Origin: a gamma proteobacterium HTCC5015
GTDB lineage: Bacteria > Pseudomonadota > Gammaproteobacteria > HTCC5015
Direction: 5' to 3'
Assembly: GCA_000155715.1 (NCBI GenBank)
Contig: DS990598.1
Coordinates: 177,456 to 241,455 of the forward strand
Length of the DNA: 64,000 bases
Within the stretch, counting starts at the first letter, position 1, and every line of letters starts with the position of its first letter. A model generated the notes under the pieces. The model ran no database searches and had not been told where the DNA came from. It saw only the letters and a program-made list of their open reading frames with translations. Shown piece by piece: positions 44,340-53,646 of the stretch. Position numbers and translations under genes: made by a program.

Positions 44340-45680
44340 CTAGCTAAGCTGGGCGTGAATCTGGTGTGCGCAATTATAGCCGCTGCGCACTGCGCCTTCG
44401 AGGGTGGCGGGAAAACCCGTGCGTGTGTAGTCGCCTGCGAGCCACAAGCCTGGCGTGGCCGTTTGGTTATCTGGGCACTGCTGCAACACGCCGACGGTGC
44501 AGCGATAGGTGGCTCGGGCTTCCTTGAGTACGAGCGTGTCTTTGGGGTCGGGGAGTTCAATGCCCTTTGTAGAGAGCGCCTGGCGCAGTTCGCCCAGCAC
44601 GGCATCGGCCAGCTGTTGGCGGCTCAGGTCGGCGTGTGGGCCGTTGGCGCTGATGACCACAGCAAACAGCCCAGGTTGATTGACAATGCGGCGGTCAAAC
44701 AGCCATTGAGAGTGGCCGCCGAGCAAGCCGAGCATGGGGTAGTCGGGCAGCGAGACGCTGTCGTCAAATTGGTAGTAAAGCGTGTAGATGGGTTCGTCTT
44801 CAAATGCTTTTAGCGTTTGCGATAGCGCTTTTGTGGTCTCGGTTTGGGCTAAGAGCTTGGCCGCTTGAGGGTAGTTGCCCGCAACGACAACGCAGTCGGC
44901 TTTGATCGATGCTCCGTCTGCGGTGGTTACGCCGATGACGCGATCGTTTTCTATCAGCAGCGATTGCGCTTTGCAGCCGAGCTGCATGGATGCCCCTTGT
45001 TGGGCTAAGTGTTCGGCGGCGGGCTCGGGCAATAGAGCGCCCAAGTCGGTAATGGGGATTAAAAAATCCGATGCCGCACGACCGGTTTTAAAGGCCTCGC
45101 GCAATACATTGACGAATACGCGCCCCGAGGCAATGTCGGGGTCGGTGTTCAGCGCTGCGATACACAGTGGAATTTGCAAACGCTCTTGAATGCTTTGGGG
45201 TACGCCGCAGCGGTTCATCAGTTCAATGACGCTGCAATCGTCGTCGCCTTTAAAGCGCACTTTCATCATGCGATCCATGCTGAATAAGCCGCGCAGCTTA
45301 TCGCCCCAGCGAATGCCTTTGCAGCGCAAAAACGCGACTAATAAATGCACTGGTGCTGGCAATACGGGCGCCTGTAAATGGAGCTGGCCGCGCTCGCTGC
45401 CAATCATTTCTACTTGTAAGTTGAGCGGTGTGCGCAAGAACACATCGCTCTCTTGAATCCCCACGGCCTGCATGAAATCCAGCATGCCGGTATAGGCACC
45501 GAGCATTAAGTGTTGGCCGTTGTCGACCTCGGTGTGACCCATAGAGGTTGTGCGCGCTCGCCCCCCCCATTGCTTGGCGGCTTCGATCACAGTGACGGAG
45601 TGGCCGAGGCGTTGAAGTTGACTGGCGGTGGCGAGGCCCGCCCAACCGCCACCAATAATGAGAACGCTGGATTTACTCAT
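44340..45680 (-). CDS. hpnE: Hydroxysqualene dehydroxylase
   Basis: HpnE, 446 residues, an FAD-dependent amine-oxidase-fold enzyme that removes the hydroxyl of hydroxysqualene to give squalene. The N-terminal dinucleotide motif is IIGGGWAGLATA, then EAAKQWGGRA and DNGQHLMLGAY. The C-terminal FAD motif is LWLAGDYTRTGFPATLEGAVRSG. It is the last gene of hpnC-hpnD-hpnE and overlaps the end of hpnD by 8 bp. Confidence 0.93.
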   Translation of the reverse strand: MSKSSVLIIGGGWAGLATASQLQRLGHSVTVIEAAKQWGGRARTTSMGHTEVDNGQHLMLGAYTGMLDFMQAVGIQESDVFLRTPLNLQVEMIGSERGQLHLQAPVLPAPVHLLVAFLRCKGIRWGDKLRGLFSMDRMMKVRFKGDDDCSVIELMNRCGVPQSIQERLQIPLCIAALNTDPDIASGRVFVNVLREAFKTGRAASDFLIPITDLGALLPEPAAEHLAQQGASMQLGCKAQSLLIENDRVIGVTTADGASIKADCVVVAGNYPQAAKLLAQTETTKALSQTLKAFEDEPIYTLYYQFDDSVSLPDYPMLGLLGGHSQWLFDRRIVNQPGLFAVVISANGPHADLSRQQLADAVLGELRQALSTKGIELPDPKDTLVLKEARATYRCTVGVLQQCPDNQTATPGLWLAGDYTRTGFPATLEGAVRSGYNCAHQIHAQLS

Positions 45681-46569
45681 GGGCTTTATGCTTTAAAAAT
45701 TGGCGATAGCGCTTTTTTTCGGCTCGTGCAGCGGTCCAGGCAATGCGAATTTTACGCCATTTAGACAGGCTGGGACGCTGTTCGAGAATGCGAAAGTCGC
45801 GCTGGCCGATGTGTTGCAGCAGGCGGTGGTAGACCGCCGCCATGATTAAACCGCTGCGCTGGGCGTAGCGATCGCCCTCGGGCAGCGTCGCAAAGGCTTT
45901 TTGATAATAGCGTTCGGCGCGCTCGGCTTGATAGGCAAACAGTTTTTGCGCCTCGGGTGTGGTGTGGTTGAGATGCAAGTGTGCTTTGGCCACGCCAAAG
46001 CGCTGGAGCTCGTCTTGAGGCAGATAAATGCGACCACGTTTGGCGTCCTCACCCACATCGCGAAGAATGTTGGTGAGCTGAAAGGCCATACCTAAATCGT
46101 GGGCATATTGCAGTGTGCCGCGATCGCGATAACCAAAAATTTCTACGGTAAGCAGGCCGACGACGGAAGCGGCGCGATAGCAATAAAGTGCGAGTTCGCT
46201 GAAGTTGGCGTATTCGTTTTGGTCGAGATCCATGGCCATGCCGTCGATCAGTTCGAGCAGGTGTTCCCGATGTAAGTTAAAACGCTGTAGATCGTCTTTT
46301 AAAGCGATGCAAACGGGGTGATCGGCGCGGCCGTTGTATAAATCATCAACGCGTTGGCGCCACTCGTCGAGCTCGCTGCGGGCCTGCTGTTCGTCGAGCG
46401 TTTCATCGACGACATCGTCGACTTCTCGGCAGAAGGCGTAGAGCGCAATCATGCCAAGGCGCTGCTCTTCCGGTAAAAAGCGAAAACTGTGGTAGAAGCT
46501 GGAGCCACTACTTTTGGTTTTATCTAAACAGTAGGCGCGCGCCTGCGCCAGAGAAATCGTTGCAGTCAT
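45673..46569 (-). CDS. hpnD: Presqualene diphosphate synthase
   Basis: HpnD, 298 residues from the ATG at 46569; an upstream in-frame codon would run into hpnC. It joins two farnesyl diphosphates to presqualene diphosphate. The trans-isoprenyl signatures are YAFCREVDDVVDE (first Asp-rich) and DLGMAFQLTNILRDVGEDAKRGR (second Asp-rich). It starts 11 bp after hpnC. Confidence 0.94.
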   Translation of the reverse strand: MTATISLAQARAYCLDKTKSSGSSFYHSFRFLPEEQRLGMIALYAFCREVDDVVDETLDEQQARSELDEWRQRVDDLYNGRADHPVCIALKDDLQRFNLHREHLLELIDGMAMDLDQNEYANFSELALYCYRAASVVGLLTVEIFGYRDRGTLQYAHDLGMAFQLTNILRDVGEDAKRGRIYLPQDELQRFGVAKAHLHLNHTTPEAQKLFAYQAERAERYYQKAFATLPEGDRYAQRSGLIMAAVYHRLLQHIGQRDFRILEQRPSLSKWRKIRIAWTAARAEKKRYRQFLKHKAHE

Positions 46570-46580
46570 GGCGATGCAGT

Positions 46581-47444
46581 CTAGCCGCGTTTGAAGAGGG
46601 CGACAAATAGGATTCGAATCCAGTCCGAGCGATTCAGACGAGGGCGGGAGTAGAGGTCGTCTTGTTGTGACAGTTTGTAGCAAATGCGCAGACCGCCGGC
46701 GATGATAAATCGAATTTCTATGCCAAAGCGCCCGTTCAAACGCGCGCCGAGGGTGGCGCCGTCTTGCAGCATTTTTTGGGCGCGGTGAATTTGAAATTGC
46801 AGCAGTGCCTGCATGGCGGCACCCTGATTCTCCATGCGGATATCCTCGGGACCGAGCTCGTAGGATTCGAGCTCATCGAGCGGAATGTAAATGCGATCGT
46901 TCTCTTGAATGTCTTGTTGAATGTCTTGATAAAAGTTAATCAACTGTAGTGCGCTACAGACCTTATCGGAATCTTGCAGGTTTTCCTCGCTGTCATTTTG
47001 AGTTAAATGCAGCATCAAGCGTCCAACGGGGTTGGCGGAGCGGCGCGCATAGTCGAGCACGTCGTCGATGTTTTGATAGCGCGTGGTGGTGACATCCTGT
47101 TTGAACGCATCGAGTAAATCCTCGAATAAATTCAGTGGCAGTTTGTGTTGTTTGATGGCGTCGGACAGTGCCGTGAAAATGGGGTCTTGGCTCGATTCGC
47201 CGCGTTCCATGCGCTTGAGCTGGGTTTGGAGTGTTTCGAGTTGTTTGATGCGCGTTTGCGCATCGGCATCGCCTTCGTCGGCAATATCGTCGGCGGTGCG
47301 AGCAAAGGCGTAGATAGCGGCAACCGGGCGCCGCAGCTTGCTCGGCAGCAGCTTGGAGGCAACGGGAAAGTTTTCATAATGGCTTTCGGCCAACTTCAAA
47401 CAATGTTGGTAGGCGGCTTCAATACTTTGGCTGCGTTGGCTCAT
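46581..47444 (-). CDS. hpnC: Hydroxysqualene synthase
   Basis: HpnC, 287 residues, turns presqualene diphosphate into hydroxysqualene. The first Asp-rich motif is YAFARTADDIADEG (about 45-58) and the second is LINFYQDIQQDIQEND. The gene is complete and begins an hpnC-D-E operon. No squalene-hopene cyclase or other hopanoid gene is in the window. Confidence 0.93.
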   Translation of the reverse strand: MSQRSQSIEAAYQHCLKLAESHYENFPVASKLLPSKLRRPVAAIYAFARTADDIADEGDADAQTRIKQLETLQTQLKRMERGESSQDPIFTALSDAIKQHKLPLNLFEDLLDAFKQDVTTTRYQNIDDVLDYARRSANPVGRLMLHLTQNDSEENLQDSDKVCSALQLINFYQDIQQDIQENDRIYIPLDELESYELGPEDIRMENQGAAMQALLQFQIHRAQKMLQDGATLGARLNGRFGIEIRFIIAGGLRICYKLSQQDDLYSRPRLNRSDWIRILFVALFKRG

Positions 47445-47526
47445 GGTTCACTTGTGTTTAGTATTTACGCCCATTCTAGCAGGACGGCTTGGGGTTGCCA
47501 CTGTGGCCTACGGGTGGGGTTAGGCT

Positions 47527-47586
47527 GTCATTCCGAACTTGATTCGCAATCTACAGAGTGTAGGAGCCTGCCCTGCAGGCGAATGT
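47527..47586. repeat. Family C palindrome and REP family A upstream of hpnC
   Basis: A family C palindrome at 47527-47554 (GTCATTCCGAACTTGATTCG plus CAATCTAC) is followed at once by REP family A at 47558-47586. Together with the following entries, these fill the 713-bp gap 47445-48157, which has no gene. Confidence 0.75.
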
Positions 47587-47613
47587 GTATGGCTTCGCCA
47601 AAGGATCATTATA

Positions 47614-47871
47614 TGTCGGGACTGACCCCGACGGTGCAGCCACTTTCTTTTCTTCAACGAAAAGAAAGTAGCCAAGCGCAGACAGCTGCTCCTGCGCAGT
47701 CTGCATTTCCGCCTTCCTTGGCGGTCAACACGCCGTCCGATGCCACACCCTTCGGGTTCCCTGCGATGCTCGGCAAAAACGGCGCCTGCGGAACTCACAA
47801 ACCCTGCGGGTTTGTTCAAACAGTCCTCGGCTTCATCCGTTATAGCCTGCGCTTCTCGGTGTGGCATATGG
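47614..47871. repeat. Dispersed repeat family B, copy 2
   Basis: A 258-bp second copy of the unit at 20421-20623. The ends and the central blocks are conserved. An extra segment of about 50 bp with dyad symmetry (about 47672-47730) is inserted. The later loop is replaced by a different hairpin (CAAACCCTGCGGGTTTG). Confidence 0.75.
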
Positions 47872-47897
47872 ATTTACGCGCACCACACTGAATAGGC

Positions 47898-48136
47898 CGT
47901 CATGCTGAACGTGATTCGGCATCTTCAAAACGGAGTGCCGTGGGTCGGGCTTCAGCCCGACTTTGGCCTGACAATTCGGAGCATGAGCAGTGATAGTGAG
48001 AAACACCATAAAACATGATGTGTTTTATTTCGCGTCGGCTCGGGCACCCTAAAGGGCATAAAGGCGGCCTCCTACAACTGAACACACACCGACCACTCGA
48101 AAATCGCTCTGTGGGAGGGTCGCCCACGGCCCGACC
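47898..48136. repeat. Repeats C, D and inverted REP pair E upstream of mupP
   Basis: Family C (47898-47926), family D (47945-47962), then a reversed family E pair (48033-48136) that mirrors the unit after the RAYT gene. The family E pair ends 22 bp from the mupP stop codon and might affect its mRNA end. Confidence 0.75.
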
Positions 48137-48157
48137 TAAACACCCCCTCGGCCCTAG

Positions 48158-48841
48158 CTAGCGGATGGCGTCGATGGCGGCGATGAGGTCGCCAGTGTTC
48201 TCGACCACGGCGTTGGCGCCCCAGTGGTGGGGGTCTTCACCCGGCGGGATGAAATCCCAAGCGGCGACAATACAGGGCATATGGGCGGCTTGTGAGGCCT
48301 CGACATCGCGGCGATCGTCGCCGACATAAACGCAGGCTTGGGGTTCTAGATCGAGCCGTCGAGCGGCTTCTATCAGGGGATCGGGAAAGGGTTTTTTGCG
48401 CGGCAGACTGTCGCCGCCCAGCCATACGGAGACGCGCTCTGTTAGGCCCAGTGCGCCGAGCAGTGGTTCCGCAAAGCGGCTGGGCTTGTTGGTGACGATA
48501 CCCCAGGGCAGTCCGCGTTGCTCCCAGACATCAATCGCTTCAGCGAGACCTCTGTAGAGCGTGGGGTTGTCGTAGAGTGCGTTTTGGTAGTGCTGCCACA
48601 ATGTTTCGCGCAGCGTCTCTTTTTGCTCATCTGAGAGCATTGCAAAACCCTCGCCATAGGCTTGCTCGACTAGGGCCATGCTGCCGTTGGGCACGGCGGG
48701 GCGCAGTTGGCTGGGGTGGGTGCGCGCAATGCCAAAGTCGTCCATGGTGCGCAGTGTCGCTTCGATCAGATCGGCAGCCGTGTCGGCCAGCGTGCCGTCG
48801 AGGTCAAACAAGAGCGCTTTAACGGGCTCAGAAACAGACAC
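48158..48841 (-). CDS. mupP: N-acetylmuramic acid 6-phosphate phosphatase (MupP)
   Basis: A HAD-superfamily phosphatase of 227 residues. Motif I is FDLDGTLADT, motif III is RKKPFPDP, and motif IV is YVGDDRRDVEA. In Pseudomonas the gene next to ubiG encodes MupP, which dephosphorylates MurNAc-6-P in the MupP/AmgK/MurU recycling route that gives fosfomycin tolerance. The family also contains phosphoglycolate phosphatase, so the name rests on the ubiG neighbourhood. The GTG start overlaps the ubiG stop as TAGTG. Confidence 0.82.
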   Translation of the reverse strand: MSVSEPVKALLFDLDGTLADTAADLIEATLRTMDDFGIARTHPSQLRPAVPNGSMALVEQAYGEGFAMLSDEQKETLRETLWQHYQNALYDNPTLYRGLAEAIDVWEQRGLPWGIVTNKPSRFAEPLLGALGLTERVSVWLGGDSLPRKKPFPDPLIEAARRLDLEPQACVYVGDDRRDVEASQAAHMPCIVAAWDFIPPGEDPHHWGANAVVENTGDLIAAIDAIR

Positions 48842-49545
48842 TAGCGATGTGCTCTGGAGGTGTGCATGAGGTAGTTGACGTCGACATTGTCGGCCAGCCA
48901 GTAGTGCTTGGTGACGGGATTGTAGTGCAGCCCTGTGGTGTGCTGGGTGTCGAGTTCGGCATTGCGCGCCCAGCGAGAGAGTTCGGAGGGGCGAATAAAC
49001 TTGGCGTACTCGTGGGTGCCGCGGGGCACGAGGTTGAGCACATACTCGGCGCCGACAATGGCGAATAGAAAGGATTTGGGGTTGCGGTTAAGCGTGCTCA
49101 TCACCACATCGCCACCGGGTTTGACGAGTTGCGCACAGGCGCGAATGACCGATTCGGGATCGGGGACATGCTCTAACATTTCCATGCAGGTGACGACATC
49201 GTACTGCTCGGCGCGCTCGGCGGCTAAGTCCTCGACGGCCTGCTCGATGTACTCGAGCTGTACGCCGCTGTCGTCGGCATGTTGTTGAGCGGCTTTGAGG
49301 GCTTCGCGGCTGAGGTCGAGGCCAGTGACTTCGGCACCGCGCTCGGCCATGCTCTGAGCGAGAATACCGCCGCCGCAGCCCACGTCTAGTACGCGCAGTC
49401 CTTTGAGATCACCACAGCGTGATTGGATGTAATCTAGGCGCAGAGGGTTGATGTCGTGCAGCGGCTTGAACTCGCCGTTCTTGTCCCACCAGCGCTCAGC
49501 GATGGCGCTAAATTTTTGGATTTCTACGGGGTCAACATTGCTCAT
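48841..49545 (-). CDS. ubiG: Ubiquinone biosynthesis O-methyltransferase
   Basis: UbiG, 234 residues, a SAM-dependent methyltransferase that performs both O-methylations in ubiquinone synthesis. The N-terminal [14 protein letters not shown] is the UbiG signature. SAM motif I is [13 protein letters not shown], and LEHVPDP is post-motif I. It overlaps mtaD upstream (ATGA) and mupP downstream. Confidence 0.96.
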   Translation of the reverse strand: MSNVDPVEIQKFSAIAERWWDKNGEFKPLHDINPLRLDYIQSRCGDLKGLRVLDVGCGGGILAQSMAERGAEVTGLDLSREALKAAQQHADDSGVQLEYIEQAVEDLAAERAEQYDVVTCMEMLEHVPDPESVIRACAQLVKPGGDVVMSTLNRNPKSFLFAIVGAEYVLNLVPRGTHEYAKFIRPSELSRWARNAELDTQHTTGLHYNPVTKHYWLADNVDVNYLMHTSRAHR

Positions 49546-50894
49546 GGTGTTTCGTGGTCGTCGTTGGAAAAGGATTGAATGCGGGCGCGCCAGTTGTCGG
49601 CCGTTTCTATCAAGTGTGTGGTGTTAAAGTGGCTGAGACGGCCGCTCTCTAACTGCGCTTGACCCTGTACCCACACATCGCTGACTTGGTCGCGGCTGGC
49701 GGCGTAAACCAGCTGCGAGACGGGGTCGTAAATGGGTTGTGTGGCAAGGTGGTTGAGGTCGATGGCAGTGATGTCGGCGTCTTTACCTGCGGTTAAGCTG
49801 CCCGTTTGCTGGTCGATACCGAGCGCTTTTGCACCGTTGATGGTGGCCATGGCAAGCGCGGTGTGGGCATCGACGGCGGTGGCGCTGGCATCGCTGTGGG
49901 CATCGGCGAGCTTAGCCAATAGGGCGGCGCTGCGCATTTCACCGATCATGTCTAAGTCGTTATTGCTGGCGGCGCCGTCGGTGCCGAGCGCGACGTTGAT
50001 ATCGGCGTTGAGCAGGGATTGCACAGGGCAGTGTCCGCTGGCCAGTTTCATATTAGATTCGGGGCAGTGCACAACGTGGCTGTTGGTCTGGGCCAGCTGT
50101 TGAATCTCGGTTTCTGTGAGGTCCGTCATATGAACTGCCATAAAGTTGGGCGACAGCAGACCCAGCTCGTCGAGCCGTTGCAGCGGGCGCTTGCCACTGC
50201 TCTCGACAGCGTTTTGCACTTCCGCGCTTGTCTCGTGGACATGCATTTGAATCGGGATGTGCAGCTCGTCGGCCAGTGTTCGCACTTTGCTCAGTGGCTC
50301 GTCGGAGACGGTGTAGGGCGCGTGGGGTGCGAAAAAGGTCGAGATCAAGTGGTCGTAGCGGTAGTGGTCGTGGATCTCTAGTCCCTTGCGCAAATACTCG
50401 TCGGCGTTTTCCGCCCACACGGTCGGAAAATCGATCAAGATCAGGCCCACGGCGGCGCGCATGCCGATGCGTCTGGCCTCGCGAGCCACCACATCGGGGA
50501 AAAAGTACATATCGCTGAAGCAGGTGGTGCCCGAGCGCAGCATCTCCGCCATAGCCAGCTTAACGCCATCGGCGACGAACTCATCGCTCACCCACTGCCC
50601 CTCGGCGGGCCAGATGTGCTCTTCTAACCAAGTCATCAGGGGGAGGTCGTCGGCCAAACCGCGAAATAAACTCATGGCGGCATGGCCGTGAGCATTGATG
50701 AAGCCCGGTGTGAGCAGGTGGTGGGGCAGTGTGCGGTGTTGCTCGGCGCGGTAGCGTTGATGGGCGCGCTCGGTGGGTAACACGGCGACAATTTGGCCTT
50801 TGTCGACGGCGACGCTGTGGTGGTCGAGCACGCGATCATCGGGCTCGACGGGAGCTACCCAGCGGGCGTCAATCAATAGATCAATGTTTTTCAT
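49542..50894 (-). CDS. mtaD: TRZ/ATZ amidohydrolase (5'-methylthioadenosine deaminase type)
   Basis: The protein has 450 residues. Metal ligands: HGH in [10 protein letters not shown] (about 66-72), the APHAPYT and MHVHETSAE histidines, and the aspartate in [12 protein letters not shown]. In Pseudomonas the enzyme upstream of ubiG deaminates 5'-methylthioadenosine. The same position supports this name, though the family also covers S-adenosylhomocysteine and triazine substrates. Confidence 0.85.
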   Translation of the reverse strand: MKNIDLLIDARWVAPVEPDDRVLDHHSVAVDKGQIVAVLPTERAHQRYRAEQHRTLPHHLLTPGFINAHGHAAMSLFRGLADDLPLMTWLEEHIWPAEGQWVSDEFVADGVKLAMAEMLRSGTTCFSDMYFFPDVVAREARRIGMRAAVGLILIDFPTVWAENADEYLRKGLEIHDHYRYDHLISTFFAPHAPYTVSDEPLSKVRTLADELHIPIQMHVHETSAEVQNAVESSGKRPLQRLDELGLLSPNFMAVHMTDLTETEIQQLAQTNSHVVHCPESNMKLASGHCPVQSLLNADINVALGTDGAASNNDLDMIGEMRSAALLAKLADAHSDASATAVDAHTALAMATINGAKALGIDQQTGSLTAGKDADITAIDLNHLATQPIYDPVSQLVYAASRDQVSDVWVQGQAQLESGRLSHFNTTHLIETADNWRARIQSFSNDDHETP

Positions 50895-51049
50895 GCCGGC
50901 AAGGATACTGCCAAATGAAGCAGCCTGCTAGCAGCCTGCTGAATGGGGACAGACATCACACAAATGTTAGGAATCCCTTTCAAGCGGAACCAAATCGTTT
51001 AGACTCTCTCCAAAGCGATAACAATTCTAGAGCAAAGGACGGGAACACA

Positions 51050-51604
51050 ATGCATATTCCAGCTTGGCTAAAAATCATGGCGCTCGGCATGGCAGCGCTG
51101 ACACTGGTTGCCTGTGGCGGCCGCACGACGATTGAAAGTGACCTCGGTATCGACGATGCCCCCGATTGGGTCAACGAGGGCACGCAGGCCGTGGATGACG
51201 ACGACGGCCGCTTGATTCAAGGCGTGGGCACGGCGCCGACGATGGGCGATTTTTCTCTGCAACGCTCTGCTGCGGACACTCGGGCTCGCGCCGAAATCGC
51301 TCGCGTTCTGGCCAGTTATATCGACGCTACCGTGGCGGACTACACGCGCTACAGCGACGGCCAGACCGACAGCGATATCGAGCAAAACCTGCGCAGTGAG
51401 ACAAAGCAGCTACTCAGCGGCGCGCGTATCGTTGGCCACTGGAAAAATCCTGAGAACGGCAATTTGTACAGCTTTGCCGAACTCGACATGGAAGCGGTTG
51501 AGGAAAACCTGAGCGTGTCTAAATCGCTGACGGGAGCCTTCAAACAATATTACGCCGAGCGCGGCGAGCAAACATTTCAGCAGTTAGTAGAGGAGACTCG
51601 ATAA
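51050..51604 (+). CDS. LPP20-type lipoprotein
   Basis: The protein has 184 residues from the ATG at 51050. The lipoprotein signal ends in LTLVAC (Cys22). The body begins DAPDWVNEGTQ and has an LPP20-like domain (LQRSAADTRARAEIARVLASYI), found in outer-membrane lipoproteins that accompany LpoB. First gene of a four-gene operon; the stop overlaps the next start (TAATG). Confidence 0.85.
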   Translation: MHIPAWLKIMALGMAALTLVACGGRTTIESDLGIDDAPDWVNEGTQAVDDDDGRLIQGVGTAPTMGDFSLQRSAADTRARAEIARVLASYIDATVADYTRYSDGQTDSDIEQNLRSETKQLLSGARIVGHWKNPENGNLYSFAELDMEAVEENLSVSKSLTGAFKQYYAERGEQTFQQLVEETR

Positions 51605-52209
51605 TGACAAAGCAATGGATTCAAACCGGTGTAGTGGCGTTGTTCGCTCTCAGCATGGCCGCCTGTGGCGGCACTAAGGTTCAGCGTATCGATACCAATG
51701 AAACTGTCGATTTAAGCGGCGCTTGGAACGACACCGACTCGCGCCTAGTTTCCGAGGAAATGATCAGTGACGCACTGGCGCGCCCCTGGGTGGCGGATCA
51801 TGTGCGCAAAACTGGCGATCGCCCCGCTGTGATTGTCGGCACGGTGCGCAATCTCAGCCACGAGCACATCAACGTGAACACCTTTGTCAACGACATGGAA
51901 CGCTCGTTGATTAATTCAGGTCGCGTGGATTTTGTGGCCTCGGCACAAGAGCGTCAGGAGATTCGCGACGAGCGCGTCGACCAAGACCTTAACGCCAGCG
52001 CTGCGACGCGCAATGAGGCGGGGCAGGAACTCGGCGCCGACTACATGCTCAAGGGCGAAATCAACACCATCGTCGACCGCGAGGGCAAACAACAGGTTCG
52101 TTACTACCAAGTGGATTTGACCATGATCAGTCTCGCCGACAACCGCAAGGTGTGGATTGGTCAGAAGAAAATTAAAAAGTATGTGAAGAACGCCAACTTG
52201 CGCTTTTAA
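51604..52209 (+). CDS. lpoB: Penicillin-binding protein activator LpoB
   Basis: The protein has 201 residues. A lipobox (MAAC, Cys21) and a Gly/Thr-short linker precede the LpoB domain, with RPAVIVGTVRNLSHEHINVNTF at its core and LGADYMLKGEINTI toward the end. In E. coli LpoB is an outer-membrane lipoprotein that reaches through the periplasm to activate PBP1B at the UB2H domain. mrcB with a UB2H domain is present at 37486. The linker here is short compared with the long disordered linker of E. coli. Confidence 0.88.
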   Translation: MTKQWIQTGVVALFALSMAACGGTKVQRIDTNETVDLSGAWNDTDSRLVSEEMISDALARPWVADHVRKTGDRPAVIVGTVRNLSHEHINVNTFVNDMERSLINSGRVDFVASAQERQEIRDERVDQDLNASAATRNEAGQELGADYMLKGEINTIVDREGKQQVRYYQVDLTMISLADNRKVWIGQKKIKKYVKNANLRF

Positions 52210-52247
52210 TCGGCCTCATCCGACGATAGTTAGTGCAAGTGGTAGCA

Positions 52248-53646
52248 ATGATCACAGCCTTGCTTCACGGGCGCCCAGCACTGCTGGGCGCTCTGGTTTT
52301 ATTGAGTCTGTCGACTTCGGGCTGCGCGGTGCATCAGTGGAAAATGAACGAGCTGTCGCGCCAAGTCGGCTACACCGATCCCGCGGTTTTGTTGCAGCAG
52401 TTGGAGCAAACTGAAACGCCTGATCGCGATCAAGTACAGCGCTGGCTCAATCGCGGCATGTTGCATCTGCTCAATGGCGATCTCGCCGCGGCCCGATCGG
52501 ATTGGGAGCAAGCCAAGCAGCGCATTGAGAGCTTGCAGGCGGCCAGCGTCACGGAAAATGTTGGCGCGGCGACAGTCAACGAAACCTTTCGCGCTTACGA
52601 TGGCACACCCAGTGAACGCATTTTGTTGCACACCCTGTTGGCACTGAGCTATTTGGCCGATGGCGACCTCGATGGCGCGCGGGTCGAAGTGCTGCAAAGC
52701 GATGTGATGGTGCGCGCGCTGCAAGAGGGTGAGGCGCTGAATGGACAACTGGCGATCGCGCGCTATGTGGGCGGCTTAGTCTACGAGTTGGGTGGCGAGT
52801 GGGACAACGCCTATATCGCCTACCAAAAGGCGTTCAATATTATGCAGGCGCGGAACCAGTCGCCACCGTCGGCGTTGAAGCTCTCTTTAATCCGCAGTGC
52901 CCAACGGGCGGGTCGGCGCGATGAGGTTGAGCGCTGGTATAAGGCGTTTGGCACGCCATCGCCGCTGGAGTCGGGTGAGGGCGAGTTGGTGATCATTGCC
53001 ATGCAGGGTTTGGTCAGTGCTAAAACTCAGGCCGCGGCCTCGGTCTATGCCCCGGGCTTACAGCAGTATAATTTCGCTGGCGCTGCCGACGTACCCCGAC
53101 CAGCGCCTTGGCTACGAGCGCCGCACTATTCAATTGCACGGCCCCGTTCAGCGCGATGCCCAGACGGCGTTGATCGAGAACATCGAAGTCTTGGCACGAG
53201 AGGACTTAGAGGCCGAGAAAGGCAAAATTACGGCAGCGACGATGGCTCGAATGGTCGCTAAATACCGCGCGACTGAGGAAGCCAAAAAGAATAGCCCGCT
53301 GGCGGGATTGATCGCCAATGTGGCGGGCATGGTGTCAGAAGTGGCCGATGTACGCAGTTGGAATACTCTGCCATCGAATATTCAAATAAGCCGTATCAGC
53401 TTGCCTGAAGGTGAATATCACTATTTGATGTCCCGTCAGATTCAGCGTATCGGCGATAGCAGTCGAGCGGGAGAAATTCGCATCAATGCGGGCGACATCA
53501 CGGTGCTCTGGCTACAGCAAAATAGCGCTGTTACCTACGCTTATCCGCCCGAGGCGCTGCCAGTCAAAAAGGAGAACCCCGATGAAATCACTTCAGATGT
53601 ACCTGCGCCAACAGTGGTCAGTGAGGAAGCAAGCCGCCATGAATAA
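52248..53646 (+). pseudogene. COG3014-type lipoprotein, frameshifted
   Basis: The first frame (52248 to about 53071; a GTG at 52233 is an alternative start) has a lipoprotein signal (LSTSGC) and TPR-like helices (LLHTLLALSYLADGDLDGARVEVLQSD). Homology is continued in the next frame from about 53075 (SLALPTYPDQRLGYERRTIQL) to the stop at 53646. One surplus base in the TTT at 53072-53074 explains the shift: removing it gives YNSLALPTYP. No slippery heptamer is visible, so a mutation or sequence error fits better than programmed frameshifting. A complete protein would have about 465 residues. It sits between lpoB and another lipoprotein gene. Confidence 0.75.

Noticed and set aside
53061-53085. 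Programmed ribosomal frameshift in the COG3014-type gene
   Set aside because: No slippery heptamer, no downstream pseudoknot obvious, and the shift is simply mended by removing one T. A mutation or error is the simpler explanation.
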